From assembly GCF_013375555.1 (NCBI RefSeq), contig NZ_JABXWB010000001.1:1426001-1490000 (forward strand): a stretch of DNA of 64,000 nt. The letters are read 5' to 3'. The position numbers and the translations under genes were made by a program. The notes beneath the pieces were generated by a model. It was not told the origin of the DNA and did not search any database. It worked only from the letters and a program-made list of their open reading frames with translations. This DNA comes from Sphingobium sp. EM0848 (GTDB lineage: Bacteria; Pseudomonadota; Alphaproteobacteria; Sphingomonadales; Sphingomonadaceae). Shown here piece by piece: positions 8,597 through 18,717 of this stretch (its first letter is position 1; each line of letters starts with the position of its first letter).

Positions 8597-10774
8597 TTAA
8601 TAGTCCAGTTCCAGCATCAATGTGCCGAAGGGCGGAATGGTGACATGCGTCCATCCTTCTTCATCAGCGGTGACGATGCCCATATTCCCCGCGCCGCTGC
8701 CACCATATTCCGATGCATCGCTGTTCATGATCTCACGCCAGCGCCCGCCGGACGGCAAACGCATCCGATAGCTGTGACGCAGCAAGGGCGTGAAATGGCT
8801 GATGACGACGATCGGCGCCACGCCCGGCGCCCGCCGGACCCAGGCGAAGATCGAATCCCCAGCCGCATCGACAAGGACCCATTCGAATCCCTCCATCTCG
8901 CAATCGCGGGCATGAAGCGCCTTGCGGGCGCGGTAGAGACGGTTGAGATCGCCAATCAGCAGCTGCACGCCCCGATGCGGCTTGTGATCGAGCAGGTGCC
9001 AGTCCAGCGCCCGCTCCTCGCTCCATTCCTCGCGCTGGGCGAATTCCTGCCCCATGAACAGCAGCTTCTTGCCCGGATAGCCCCACATCATGGCGTAGTA
9101 AGCGCGCAGGGTCGCGAATTTCTGCCAGTCATCGCCCGCCATCTTGTGCAGCAGCGACGATTTGCCATGCACCACCTCGTCATGGCTGAGCGCCAGCACG
9201 AAATTCTCCGTAAAGGCGTAAAGCAGGCCGAATGTGATGTCGTCATGATGATGGGCGCGATGCACCGGATCGCGCGCCAGATAGCGCAGCGTGTCGTGCA
9301 TGAAGCCCATATTCCATTTGAAGCCGAAACCCAGACCCCCTTCATGGACCGGATGCGAAACTTTGGGCCAGCTGGTCGATTCCTCGGCAATGGTCATGAC
9401 GCCGCGATGGGTGCCGTAGAGCGCCTTGTTCATCTGCTGGAGGAACTCGACCGCCTCCACATTCTCCCGCCCGCCATGCTTGTTGGGAAGCCACTCGCCC
9501 TCCTTGCGCGAATAATCGAGGTAGAGCATCGAGGCGACGGCATCGACGCGCAGCCCGTCGACATGATAGCGCTCGGCCCAGAAGAGCGCGTTGTTGACCA
9601 GATATTGCGCCACCTCCCGCCGGCCGAAATTGTAGATGGCGGTGTTCCAGTCGGGATGGAAACCCTTGCGCGGGTCCGCATGTTCGTAAAGCGCCGTACC
9701 ATCGAACCGGGAGAGGCCATGGGCGTCGGTCGGAAAATGCGCCGGCACCCAGTCCAGAATGACGCCAACCCCCGACCGATGCGCCCCGTCCACGAAACGC
9801 GCGAAGCCCGCCGGATCGCCAAAACGGGCGGTCGGCGCATAAAGGCCCGTGGTCTGGTATCCCCAGCTTGGATCATAGGGAAATTCGCTGATCGGCAGGA
9901 ACTCGATATGGGTGAAGCCCATACCGACCACATAGGGGATCAGCCGGCTGGCCAGCGCGTCCCAGTTCAGAAACTCGCCCTGCTCGTCCCGTTGCCATGA
10001 CCCGGCATGGACTTCGTAAATGGCGATGGGTTCGCGGCGCGGATCGACCCTTTCCCAATAAGCGCGGTGGCGTTCGTCGCCCCAGACATGATCCGGCGGG
10101 GCAGCCACGACAGAGGCGGTGGCAGGCCGCAGTTCCGACTGAAAGGCGAAGGGGTCGGCCTTCAGCGGCAGGATTTCGCCATCCGGCCCCATGATCTCGA
10201 ACTTATAGGGACTTCCCGCGCCGACTTCAGGCAGGAAGATTTCCCACACCCCCGCATCCTGTCGCCGCCGCATCAGTCCCCGGCGGCCATCCCAGCGGTT
10301 GAAGTCGCCCACCACCGACACGCGCTTCGCATTGGGCGCCCAGACGGCGAAATGCGTGCCCTCCACCCCCTCATGGCTGATGCAATGCGCGCCCATCTTG
10401 TCGAACAGTCGGGCGTGCGAGCCTTCGGCGAAATAATGATCGTCCATCGGACCCAGCACCGGGCCGAAACTATAGGGATCGATCAGCGCAAATTCGCCGC
10501 CATCGGCATAGGTGGCCCGATAGCGGAGCGGATGGCGTTTGCGGATCGACACCTTGCCGAAGAAAAGACCGCCCGGATCGAGCGGCACCAGCGCACCGAC
10601 CGGCTTTCCGTCCAGCCGGTGGGCGGTGACGCTCACCGCTTCGGGCAGAAGGACGCAGGCCGTGAAGCCCCCTTTCCCCTCAGAAGCGCCCGCCGGGTGG
10701 ACGCCAAGCGTCGCAAAGGGATCGTCCTCACGCCCTTCCAGCAGCCGGTCGATCTGTTCCGGCGTCAACCCCAC
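8597..10774 (-). CDS. glgB: 1,4-alpha-glucan branching enzyme
   Basis: A 725-residue GH13 enzyme forming alpha-1,6 branches. It has the long N-terminal form: an N1 domain (about 1-110), then a CBM48 domain (about 125-225), then the barrel. Catalytic motifs: DWVPAHF (341-347), GLRVDAVASM with nucleophile Asp411, TIAEEST with acid/base Glu464, and LSHDEV with Asp532. The spacing matches Escherichia coli GlgB (405/458/526) with a small offset. Second gene of the glg operon, 18 bases after glgP. Confidence 0.96.
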   Translation of the reverse strand: MGLTPEQIDRLLEGREDDPFATLGVHPAGASEGKGGFTACVLLPEAVSVTAHRLDGKPVGALVPLDPGGLFFGKVSIRKRHPLRYRATYADGGEFALIDPYSFGPVLGPMDDHYFAEGSHARLFDKMGAHCISHEGVEGTHFAVWAPNAKRVSVVGDFNRWDGRRGLMRRRQDAGVWEIFLPEVGAGSPYKFEIMGPDGEILPLKADPFAFQSELRPATASVVAAPPDHVWGDERHRAYWERVDPRREPIAIYEVHAGSWQRDEQGEFLNWDALASRLIPYVVGMGFTHIEFLPISEFPYDPSWGYQTTGLYAPTARFGDPAGFARFVDGAHRSGVGVILDWVPAHFPTDAHGLSRFDGTALYEHADPRKGFHPDWNTAIYNFGRREVAQYLVNNALFWAERYHVDGLRVDAVASMLYLDYSRKEGEWLPNKHGGRENVEAVEFLQQMNKALYGTHRGVMTIAEESTSWPKVSHPVHEGGLGFGFKWNMGFMHDTLRYLARDPVHRAHHHDDITFGLLYAFTENFVLALSHDEVVHGKSSLLHKMAGDDWQKFATLRAYYAMMWGYPGKKLLFMGQEFAQREEWSEERALDWHLLDHKPHRGVQLLIGDLNRLYRARKALHARDCEMEGFEWVLVDAAGDSIFAWVRRAPGVAPIVVISHFTPLLRHSYRMRLPSGGRWREIMNSDASEYGGSGAGNMGIVTADEEGWTHVTIPPFGTLMLELDY

Positions 10775-10792
10775 CCTAGTTCCGGCCTCCGC

Positions 10793-13261
10793 TCAAACCG
10801 ACAGATTCCAGATATCCGTCGCATATTCCCTGATCGTGCGGTCGGACGAGAACCAGCCCATGCGCGCGACATTGTGGATCGCCATCTTCGCCCATAATGG
10901 CTGATCGCGCCACATAGCATCCACCCGCCGCTGGGCGGAGGAATAGCTGTCGAAATCGGCGGCCACCATGAACCAGTCATGATCGTAGATGCCCTGCACC
11001 AGATCGCGGTAGCGCCCCGGATCGTCCGGCGAGAAAACCCCGCTGGCGATCGCGTCCAGCGCCTGCCCCAGTTCGCGGCTGCGGGCGATGACCTCACGCG
11101 GGTTATAACCCTGCGCACGCCGCTCGTTCACCTGCGCGGCGGTGAGGCCGAAGATCACGATATTCTCCTCCCCCACATGGTCGCGCATCTCGACATTGGC
11201 GCCGTCCAGCGTGCCGATGGTCAGCGCGCCATTGACCGCGAACTTCATGTTGCCGGTGCCCGATGCCTCCATGCCGGCCGTGGAAATCTGCTCCGACAGG
11301 TCCGCCGCCGGGATCATCATCTCCGCGAGGGAGACATTATAGTTGGGCACGAACTGCACCTTCAGCAGCCCCTGCGCCGCCGGATCATGATTGACCGCGC
11401 GGGCCACGTCGCCCGCCAGTTTGATGATCAGCTTGGCATTATGATAGCTGGGCGCCGCCTTGCCGCCGAAGAGCTTGACGCGGGGCACCCAGTCCTTTTC
11501 GGGATGCGAGCGTATCTGGTCGTAAAGCGACACCGCCTCGATGATGTTCAGCAACTGCCGCTTATATTCATGGATGCGCTTGATCTGGATGTCGAACAGC
11601 GCCGCCGGATCGATCCGCGCATTCACCCTTTGCCGCAACAGATCGGCCAGCGCGACCTTGTTGGCGCGCTTCACCGCCAGGAATTTTTCCTGAAAGGCGC
11701 TGTCGTCCGCGAAGGGATCAAGATCGCGCAGCGCTTCGGGATCGTCCATGAAGCGGTCGCCAATCGCCTCGCGGATCAGCTCGAACAATCCGTGATTGCA
11801 CTGCATCAGCCAGCGGCGGAAGGTGACGCCATTGGTCTTGTTGTTGATCCGTGATGGGTAGAGCCGGTGGAAATCGGCGAACACCGTCTCCTTCATCAAC
11901 TCCGTATGCAGCGCCGACACGCCATTGACGCTATGCGACCCGGCAAAGGCCAGATTGCCCATCCGTACCCGCCGTTCGCCGCCTTCATCGATCAGGGAGA
12001 TCGCACCGATGGCCCGGTCGTCGAACTGGCCGGACCGCCGCGCTTCGCCCAGCAGACGGCTGTTCACCGCATAGACGATCTGCATGTGCCGGGGCAGCAG
12101 CCGTTCGAACAGCGGCACCGGCCAGCTTTCCAGCGCCTCGGGCAGCAGGGTGTGATTGGTGTAGCTGAACGTGCGCCGGGTAATGTCCCACGCCTCGTCG
12201 AAATCGATGCCGTGATGGTCGAGCAATATCCGCATCAACTCCGCCACCGCAACGGCGGGATGGGTGTCGTTGAGCTGGATCGCCGCCTTGTCCGGCAGGG
12301 TACGGATGTCGTCGAAATATTGGATGTGCCGCCGGACGATGTCCTGCAGTGAAGCGGAGGAGAAGAAATATTCCTGCCGCAACCGCAATTCCTGCCCGGC
12401 GGGCGAACTGTCGGCGGGGTAGAGCACCCGCGTCAGCGCCTCGGCCCGGTTGCTCTCGGTCAGCGCGCCCAGATGATCGCCCGCATTGAAGCGGTCGAGC
12501 AGGATCGGGTCGATCGGCTGCGCTTCCCAGAGGCGGAGGGTGTTGACCCGCTTGCCGCGCCAGCCCGCAATGGGCGTGTCATAGGGGGTCGCGATCACCC
12601 GCTCGGCGGCTTTCCAGCGCATCTGGTGCGGGCCGGCATCCTCGCGCTCCGACGGATCGACGCGGCCGCCAAAGCCGATTTCATAGCTGGCCTCGCGCCG
12701 TTCGAACTCCCAGGGATTGCCGTGGGCCAGCCAGGTTTCGGGCAGTTCCACCTGCCAGCCGTCCGAAATCTCCTGCCGGAACATGCCGTTCACATAGCGG
12801 ATGCCATAGCCATAAGCGGGCACGTCGACCGTCGCCATGGACTCCATGAAACAGGCCGCCAGCCGCCCCAGACCGCCATTGCCCAGCGCCGCATCCGGTT
12901 CCAGCGCCGCGATGATGTCGATATCGACGCCCAGCGAACTCAGTGCCGCCTGCATGTCGTCCAGCATTTCCATATTGGACGCGGCATCGCGCATCAACCG
13001 CCCGATCAGGAACTCAAGGCTCAGATAGTAGACCCGCCGCCCCTTTTCCTCATAGGTTTTCTGGGTGGAATTGATCCATGCATCGATCACCCGGTCGCGA
13101 ATGGCCAGGATGACGGCATGCAGCCAGTCATGCGGTTTCGCCGCCTCCGCATTCTTGCCAATGCGATAGGTCAGCCGCTCGACGATCTCATGGGCAAGGA
13201 CCTCCGGATCGACCTGCCGCGGGGCGGGCCTGGGAAGGGTGGTTTGGCCTTTGAGGTTCAT
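10793..13261 (-). CDS. glgP: Glycogen/alpha-glucan phosphorylase
   Basis: A GT35 PLP enzyme releasing glucose-1-phosphate from glycogen ends. The PLP-lysine region reads EASGTGNMKFAVNGALTIG, and the active-site segment GNGGLGRLAACFMES is present. Start: ATG at 13261 (MNLKGQTTLPRP) has AGGGG seven bases upstream and gives 822 residues, the usual size. A longer frame back to 13381 would add 40 atypical residues and overlap the upstream hydrolase, so it was trimmed. First gene of the leftward glg operon, so the upstream 85 bases should carry the operon promoter. Confidence 0.95.
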   Translation of the reverse strand: MNLKGQTTLPRPAPRQVDPEVLAHEIVERLTYRIGKNAEAAKPHDWLHAVILAIRDRVIDAWINSTQKTYEEKGRRVYYLSLEFLIGRLMRDAASNMEMLDDMQAALSSLGVDIDIIAALEPDAALGNGGLGRLAACFMESMATVDVPAYGYGIRYVNGMFRQEISDGWQVELPETWLAHGNPWEFERREASYEIGFGGRVDPSEREDAGPHQMRWKAAERVIATPYDTPIAGWRGKRVNTLRLWEAQPIDPILLDRFNAGDHLGALTESNRAEALTRVLYPADSSPAGQELRLRQEYFFSSASLQDIVRRHIQYFDDIRTLPDKAAIQLNDTHPAVAVAELMRILLDHHGIDFDEAWDITRRTFSYTNHTLLPEALESWPVPLFERLLPRHMQIVYAVNSRLLGEARRSGQFDDRAIGAISLIDEGGERRVRMGNLAFAGSHSVNGVSALHTELMKETVFADFHRLYPSRINNKTNGVTFRRWLMQCNHGLFELIREAIGDRFMDDPEALRDLDPFADDSAFQEKFLAVKRANKVALADLLRQRVNARIDPAALFDIQIKRIHEYKRQLLNIIEAVSLYDQIRSHPEKDWVPRVKLFGGKAAPSYHNAKLIIKLAGDVARAVNHDPAAQGLLKVQFVPNYNVSLAEMMIPAADLSEQISTAGMEASGTGNMKFAVNGALTIGTLDGANVEMRDHVGEENIVIFGLTAAQVNERRAQGYNPREVIARSRELGQALDAIASGVFSPDDPGRYRDLVQGIYDHDWFMVAADFDSYSSAQRRVDAMWRDQPLWAKMAIHNVARMGWFSSDRTIREYATDIWNLSV

Positions 13262-13323
13262 GCGCGTGCCCCTTGCCGTGAGTCCGGAGCGGATGATTGC
13301 ACGGCCCCTCCCCCTCGCCAACA

Positions 13324-13351
13324 GCAAATTTTGCAGCGCAGCAAATTTAGC
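13324..13351. repeat. Tandem operator-like repeats upstream of glgP
   Basis: GCAAATTTTGC (13324-13334) and GCAAATTTAGC (13341-13351) differ at one base and start 17 bases apart. The first is near-palindromic (GCAAA/TTTGC around one base). They sit 63-90 bases before the glgP start and the second overlaps the stop codon of the upstream hydrolase. A binding site for a carbon-control regulator of glycogen genes is possible; nothing here names the protein. Confidence 0.4.
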
Positions 13352-14561
13352 CGGCATTTCCCCGGTGATCGACGATTGCATCGCGAATGCCGCGCCGCAA
13401 CTCGCCCCGCACCGGATAGGTGCTGGAAGGGAAATGCTGGGTCATGAAAATGCCGATCAACCGCTCCACCGGATCGATGAAGAAGAAGGTGGAGAAGACC
13501 CCACCCCAATAATATTCCTGCGTCTTGAGATCGGTTGCAAAGCCGAGGCCGAAGCCGACCCCGGCATAATCCGCTTCACTGAACATGGAGGAAGACAGGC
13601 TTGCGAGGTCCCTGCCCCTCGGCAGGTGATTGGCATGCATCGCCGCCACCGTTTCCGGCTTCAGCAGACGCACACCATCAAGCTCCCCGCCCCGCAGCAG
13701 CATCCGGGCAAAGCGATGATAATCCGCCACGCCCGACACCAGCCCGCCGCCGCCTGAACGCAACCGCAGCGGCCTGCGCCAGCCGCTGCGCGCGCCCCGC
13801 TCGTAGAGCGACAGCGTGCCGTCCGGTCCCAACTGCCAGGCGTCGGTCATCCGCTCGACGCGATCCTCCGGCAGTTCGAAGAAACTATCCACCATACCCA
13901 GCGGATCGAAAATCCGTTCCCGAAAGAAGCGCTCCAGATCAAGACCGCTCAGCCGCTCCACCACCACGCCCAGCACATCGGTCGACACCGAATAATTCCA
14001 CCGCTCGCCGGGGGAAAATTCGAGCGGCAGGGACGCGAGCGCGGCAATGAACTCATCGGGACTGCGCTTCTGCTGAAATTCGTCGAGGCCAAGGTCCCGG
14101 TAACGCGCATCGATGGGCGTCTGCCGCTGCAAGCCATAGGTCAGGCCCGATGTATGCCGCAGCAGGTCGATCATTCGCATCGGCCGCCGCATCCGCCCGC
14201 GGCCGTCCGCGCCAACGGCCAGACCGGCAAATTCGGGCAGCACCTTCGTCACCGGATCGTCCAGCGCGACCAACCCCTGCTCGACCAGCATCATGAAGGC
14301 AAGGGAAGTCACCGGCTTGGTCATGGAGGCGGTGCGGTACAGCGCATCGGCGCCAAGCGGCTCCCCCGTCGCCCGCGCCACGCCGCTGCGGACGGACAGG
14401 ATCACTTGCTCGTCGCGCGATACCAGCAATTGCATATGGGGCAGCTTGCCCGGCACGACGTAAGTTTCGTGCACATGGTCGGCCACCGCCCGCAGCTTGC
14501 CGGCATCCATGCCTGCTACCCCCGCTGCCGCTGCGTCCACCTGCCCTATCGCCTGCATCAT
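13347..14561 (-). CDS. Serine hydrolase of the class C beta-lactamase/esterase family
   Basis: A 404-residue penicillin-binding-protein fold. The SxxK motif is SMTK (in YRTASMTKPVTSLAFM, near residue 90). The second motif is a tyrosine of the YxN type in RWNYSVSTDVLGVVVERL. Such family members (EstB-like) are often esterases, so real beta-lactamase activity cannot be assumed. No clear signal peptide is visible, which supports a cytoplasmic esterase. AGGAGG lies one base before the first ATG and four before the second (14558), so the start could be either. Upstream of glgP on the same strand, 85 bases apart. Confidence 0.85.
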   Translation of the reverse strand: MMQAIGQVDAAAAGVAGMDAGKLRAVADHVHETYVVPGKLPHMQLLVSRDEQVILSVRSGVARATGEPLGADALYRTASMTKPVTSLAFMMLVEQGLVALDDPVTKVLPEFAGLAVGADGRGRMRRPMRMIDLLRHTSGLTYGLQRQTPIDARYRDLGLDEFQQKRSPDEFIAALASLPLEFSPGERWNYSVSTDVLGVVVERLSGLDLERFFRERIFDPLGMVDSFFELPEDRVERMTDAWQLGPDGTLSLYERGARSGWRRPLRLRSGGGGLVSGVADYHRFARMLLRGGELDGVRLLKPETVAAMHANHLPRGRDLASLSSSMFSEADYAGVGFGLGFATDLKTQEYYWGGVFSTFFFIDPVERLIGIFMTQHFPSSTYPVRGELRRGIRDAIVDHRGNAG

Positions 14562-14702
14562 GCCTCCTGCCGGTACTGACGAACCCAGCTAGAACAGTCG
14601 CTGTCGCAGGTAAATGCCGTGCCTCCCTAAACGCTTGCCCGTTGCAACGCCCATCATGGCCCTTTATGGCAACCGCCTGATCTCACTGGACGCAAGTTCT
14701 TC

Positions 14703-15215
14703 ATGGCTACCGGCCTTTCCGCCATCTTCATGCATAATCGCCCCGCCTTGCTGCGCTTCCTGCGCGCTCGTGGTGCGGGAGATGAATCCGAAGACCTGTT
14801 GCAGGACATGTGGATGAAGCTGGAGGAGAAAGATCTGGGGCCAATCGCCGATCCGTTGCCCTATCTTTACCGCATGGCGAACAATCTGATGCTGGACCGC
14901 TATCGCTCCGCCACCCGGCGCGAGCGGCGGGAACAGGATTGGGCCGAAGGCGCTGGCGGCGTTATGGCCGATCCTTCGGAGGACATTGCGATAGACGAAC
15001 GGCTGATCCTGACCGAAAGACTGGATGAGGCCCGCGCCGTGTTGCGATCGCTGGGACCGCGCATCGAACTGGTGTTCCGCCGCTTCCGCATCGAGGGCAT
15101 CGGGCAAAGGCTGATCGCGGAGGAACTGGGGGTCAGCCTCACCACCGTGGAGAAGGATCTGCAAAAGGCCTATCGCGCCATGATCGCCCTCAAACAGAAA
15201 ATGGATACGGAATGA
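14703..15215 (+). CDS. ECF RNA polymerase sigma factor, FecI type
   Basis: A 170-residue sigma factor. Region 2 (RPALLRFLRARG, then EDLLQDMWMKLEE and PYLYRMANNLMLDRYR) recognises the -10; region 4 (about 115-165: RIEGIGQRLIAEELGVSLTTVEKDLQKA) recognises the -35. It is followed by fecR-like and TonB-receptor genes, so it should answer a surface signal relayed by the receptor, often a siderophore or glycan (inference from family). No strong ribosome binding site precedes ATG 14703; ATG 14730 is an alternative start. Confidence 0.9.
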   Translation: MATGLSAIFMHNRPALLRFLRARGAGDESEDLLQDMWMKLEEKDLGPIADPLPYLYRMANNLMLDRYRSATRRERREQDWAEGAGGVMADPSEDIAIDERLILTERLDEARAVLRSLGPRIELVFRRFRIEGIGQRLIAEELGVSLTTVEKDLQKAYRAMIALKQKMDTE

Positions 15216-15252
15216 GGACGACGGCGGCGTCTCGCCCTATAAGGGGCATGCA

Positions 15253-16200
15253 ATGAACAGGGCTGGAGCCATGATGAATGAGGAGGCGCTCGGATGGGTC
15301 ATCCGCACGCGCGATCCTGAATTTGCCGATTGGGAGGCGTTCACGCAATGGCTGGAGGCGGATTCCGGCCATGCGGCGGCCTATGACGCGCTGATGGCGG
15401 CGGATGCTGACCTCGCCCGGATCGTGCCGGCCGAACCTGTCACCATCGCCGTGCCCGCCAATGATCCGGGAACGCGCGGTTGGCGGCCGATGCGCTGGAT
15501 CACGGGCGGGGCCGTCGCGGCGGCTCTGGTCGGTGTGGTTTCCGTCGGCATGCTGAACCGGTCGGACATCTACACCGTCACCACCCGGCCCGGCGAAACC
15601 CGCACAATCGCGCTGGACGATGGCACCCGCGTCGATCTGAACGGCGGCACGGTCATGCGCTTCGACCGGCATGATGCGCGCTTTGCGGCTTTGGACAGCG
15701 GCGAGGCGGCCTTCACCGTCCGGCATGACGCCGCCCATCCCTTCCGCGTGACCGTGGGCAGTGCCGTGTTCGAGGATGCCGGGACCGTCTTCAACATCGT
15801 CCATAGCGGCCGCGCCATGCGCATCGGCGTGTCGGAAGGCAAGGTGATCTATAATCCCGATGCGGAGGCCATCGCCCTGCCCGCGGGTCGCGCGCTCAGC
15901 GAGGACGAAAGCGGCCTGCGGGTCATGGATATCGCCCCCGATGCGGTCGCAAGCTGGCGTCAGGGACGGCTGACCTACGCCAACGCCCCGGTGACGCAGA
16001 TCGGCGCCGATATTGCCCGTTCGCTGGGGGTGCAGTTGACCGCCACGCCGGGCGCGGGCGCCATGCACTTTACCGGCACGATCCGTCTGGACCGCGATCC
16101 GGCGCGTTTCTTTGGCCAGGCCGCGCCGCTGATGGGGCTGAGCGCCGTCAGGCAGGGGAACGGATGGCTATTGAAGGAGGGGGATGGCCCGCCACGCTGA
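15253..16200 (+). CDS. FecR-type anti-sigma/sigma regulator
   Basis: A 315-residue inner-membrane regulator: N-terminal cytoplasmic domain (DUF4880-like; PEFADWEAFTQWLEADSGH), one membrane helix (about 82-98, ITGGAVAAALVGVVSVGML), then the periplasmic FecR domain with RPGETRTIALDDGTRVDLN and a C-terminal STN-like part. It should bind the FecI-type sigma in the cytoplasm and the TonB receptor in the periplasm. AAGGGG lies six bases before the ATG. The stop overlaps the receptor gene by 17 bases, showing one transcript. Confidence 0.92.
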   Translation: MNRAGAMMNEEALGWVIRTRDPEFADWEAFTQWLEADSGHAAAYDALMAADADLARIVPAEPVTIAVPANDPGTRGWRPMRWITGGAVAAALVGVVSVGMLNRSDIYTVTTRPGETRTIALDDGTRVDLNGGTVMRFDRHDARFAALDSGEAAFTVRHDAAHPFRVTVGSAVFEDAGTVFNIVHSGRAMRIGVSEGKVIYNPDAEAIALPAGRALSEDESGLRVMDIAPDAVASWRQGRLTYANAPVTQIGADIARSLGVQLTATPGAGAMHFTGTIRLDRDPARFFGQAAPLMGLSAVRQGNGWLLKEGDGPPR

Positions 16201-18616
16201 CGTCCTTTTCGTCACCGCCCTCGCCATAACGGCCGCTTCGCCCGTGCAAGCGGCGGAAAGACAAGAGATCAGCATCGCCCCCGGACGGCTGGGCGAGGCG
16301 GCGATAGCGCTCGGCCATCAGACCGGCGCCAGCATCGGCATGTCGGATCAGTCGCTCGCCGGGATCGCGACCCCCGCCATCCATGGCCGCATGTCGGTGG
16401 AAGCCGCGCTCAAGCGGTTGCTCAGGGGCAGCGGCGCCAGCATCCGCAGGATCGACGACAACACGTACCGGATCGTGCGCGAACGGGTCATGCGTGAGCA
16501 GCCCCGAACGGCCGTTGCCACCACTCCCGTACCTGCGACCGAACCGGAACCGGCGGAAATCATCGTCACCGCCTCTAAGCGCAGCACGCCCCTCTCCCGC
16601 TATGCCGGCATGGTCGATGTGGTGGGCGACAATGCGTTTAGCGCAGGCGAAGCGGCGGGCGGCACCGCCAGCCTGATCCTGCGCGTGACGAGCCTCAGTT
16701 CCACCCATGCGGGCGCGGGACGGAACAAGCTGTTCATCCGCGCCATCGCGGATAGCGGCGTCGCCGGACCGACCCAGGCGACGACCGGCCAGTATCTGGG
16801 CGACATGCGCCTGAACTATGCCGCGCCCGATCCAGACCTGAAGCTCTACGACATGCAGGGCGTGGAGGTGCTGGAGGGGCCGCAGGGCACGCTCTACGGC
16901 GCGGGTTCGCTGGGCGGCATCGTGCGCATGATCCCCAACGCGCCCAATCTCGGTCAGACAGGCGGCCAGATCTCCGCCGGGGTGAGCGCGACGCAGCATG
17001 GCGATCCGGGTGGCGACCTTGCCGCGACGATCAACCTGCCGATCGTTTCGGAGAAGATCGCGCTGCGCGTCGTTGGCTATGGCGTGCAGGATGGCGGCTA
17101 TATCAACGATGTCCTGCGCCACAAGGATGACGTCAACCGCACCCGCACCTTCGGCGGCCGCGCGGCGCTGCGGTTCGCGCCGGACGAGGATTGGATCATC
17201 GACCTCACCGGCGTCTATCAGCGGATCAAGGCCGACGATGCGCAATATGCAGCAAAGAAGATCGGCGATCTGGAACGCGCCTCCGCCGTCGCGCAGCCCT
17301 ATTCGTCCGACTATGCGCTCGCCAATCTCAGGGTGGAGCGGCAGTGGGACGATCTGCGCTTCGTGTCCTCGACCGGCTATGTGCGCAACATATTGTGGGA
17401 AAGCTATGACGCGACCCAGCCCGGCGGCCCTCCGGCCCTGTTCCGGCAACGGAACAAGGTCGACATCTTCTCCACCGAAAACCGCATCGTCCGCGATCTG
17501 GACAATGGCCTGGGCTGGATATTGGGCGCATCCTATCTGGAAAGCACGTCGAATATCGAACGGTCGCTGACCTCCTTCGGCACGCCGCCCATCCAGCAGC
17601 AGATCATTCCCGGCGTTCCGGTTTATGGCCGGGGGATGCCCGCGACCTCGACCGGCGTTCGCAACCGCATTCGGGAAGCGACGCTGTTCGGCGAAGCATC
17701 CTTCGAACCCGTCAGTGGCCTGATCGCCACGGTGGGCGGACGCCTCACCAACAGCCGCCTCACCGGCCAAGCGCTCGATCCCATCGCTTTCCTGTCCACG
17801 GCCGCCATCGCCAAGGCGGAGGCGCAAGCGAACCGGGACGAGACGATCTTCCTTCCCTCCTTCTCGCTGCTGACCGACGCCTTGCCCGGCATGACGCTCT
17901 ATGCGCGCTTCCAGCAGGGCTTCCGTCCCGGTGGGCTTGCCGTCGACGACCAGCATATCCAGCGCTTCCGCAACGACCGCGCATCGACGGCGGAAATCGG
18001 CTTCCGCAAGGGCGTGCCCGGCATCGATACCGTCGCGCTGACCGGCAATGTCGCCTATACAAGGTGGAAGAACATCCAGGCCGACGTCACCGACCGCATC
18101 GGTATCCCGACCACCGCCAATATCGGGGACGGGCGCATCTATACGGTGGAAGGCCGTATCGTCGTCCACCCCGCGCCGCGCCTGACGTTCGACGGAAGCT
18201 TCATCTATAATGACAGCCGCCTCAGCCGCCCCGCCCAATTCGTGCGGATGCTTTCTTATGAAGGCCAGACGCTGGCCCTGCCCAATGTCGCCAATTGGGG
18301 TGGACGCGCCAGCTTCGACTATCGCGCACCGGTGGGCGACTCCATGCAGTTCCACCTCAACGGATCGGCCCGCTATGTCGGCAAGTCGCGTCTCGGCGTC
18401 GGGCCGATATTGGGCCGGGAACAGGGCAATTATGTCGACACCGCGCTCAGCGCCAGTCTGACGCGAGGGCCGATGCAATGGTCGCTCTCGCTTTCCAATC
18501 TGCTTGACAGCACCGGCAATCGCTTCTCGCTCGGCACTCCCTTCGACCTGCGCGGCGATTATGTGACGCCGCTGCGTCCCCGCACCGTGCGGCTGGGGAT
18601 GGATTTCGCCTTCTGA
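16184..18616 (+). CDS. TonB-dependent outer-membrane receptor with STN signalling domain
   Basis: An 810-residue outer-membrane transporter. A signal peptide ends near VQAAE (about 23), followed by an STN domain (about 28-95, ISIAPGRLGEAAIAL...) that talks to FecR. A plug domain starts at EIIVTASKR (about 125) and includes GVEVLEGPQGTLYGAGSLGG. The beta-barrel then runs to a C-terminal Phe (RLGMDFAF). AAGGAGGGG precedes the ATG. The ligand is not readable; the family covers ferric siderophores, heme, cobalamin and glycans. It closes the sigma/anti-sigma/receptor trio. Confidence 0.93.
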   Translation: MARHADVLFVTALAITAASPVQAAERQEISIAPGRLGEAAIALGHQTGASIGMSDQSLAGIATPAIHGRMSVEAALKRLLRGSGASIRRIDDNTYRIVRERVMREQPRTAVATTPVPATEPEPAEIIVTASKRSTPLSRYAGMVDVVGDNAFSAGEAAGGTASLILRVTSLSSTHAGAGRNKLFIRAIADSGVAGPTQATTGQYLGDMRLNYAAPDPDLKLYDMQGVEVLEGPQGTLYGAGSLGGIVRMIPNAPNLGQTGGQISAGVSATQHGDPGGDLAATINLPIVSEKIALRVVGYGVQDGGYINDVLRHKDDVNRTRTFGGRAALRFAPDEDWIIDLTGVYQRIKADDAQYAAKKIGDLERASAVAQPYSSDYALANLRVERQWDDLRFVSSTGYVRNILWESYDATQPGGPPALFRQRNKVDIFSTENRIVRDLDNGLGWILGASYLESTSNIERSLTSFGTPPIQQQIIPGVPVYGRGMPATSTGVRNRIREATLFGEASFEPVSGLIATVGGRLTNSRLTGQALDPIAFLSTAAIAKAEAQANRDETIFLPSFSLLTDALPGMTLYARFQQGFRPGGLAVDDQHIQRFRNDRASTAEIGFRKGVPGIDTVALTGNVAYTRWKNIQADVTDRIGIPTTANIGDGRIYTVEGRIVVHPAPRLTFDGSFIYNDSRLSRPAQFVRMLSYEGQTLALPNVANWGGRASFDYRAPVGDSMQFHLNGSARYVGKSRLGVGPILGREQGNYVDTALSASLTRGPMQWSLSLSNLLDSTGNRFSLGTPFDLRGDYVTPLRPRTVRLGMDFAF

Positions 18617-18717
18617 ACCTGCGTCGCATTATTTTTATCTGACGGAACGCACGGCTCAGCGCCGTCTCCCGCTCATGCGCGCTCATCAAAAAAGGCGCGG
18701 CACGCAGAGGAGACATC

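Noticed and set aside
8534..10000. Long plus-strand frames opposite glgB (also 10007-10897, 10979-11854 and 12473-13447 over glgP)
   Set aside because: Antisense shadows of canonical glycogen genes, with low-complexity Arg/His-rich products and no start signals.
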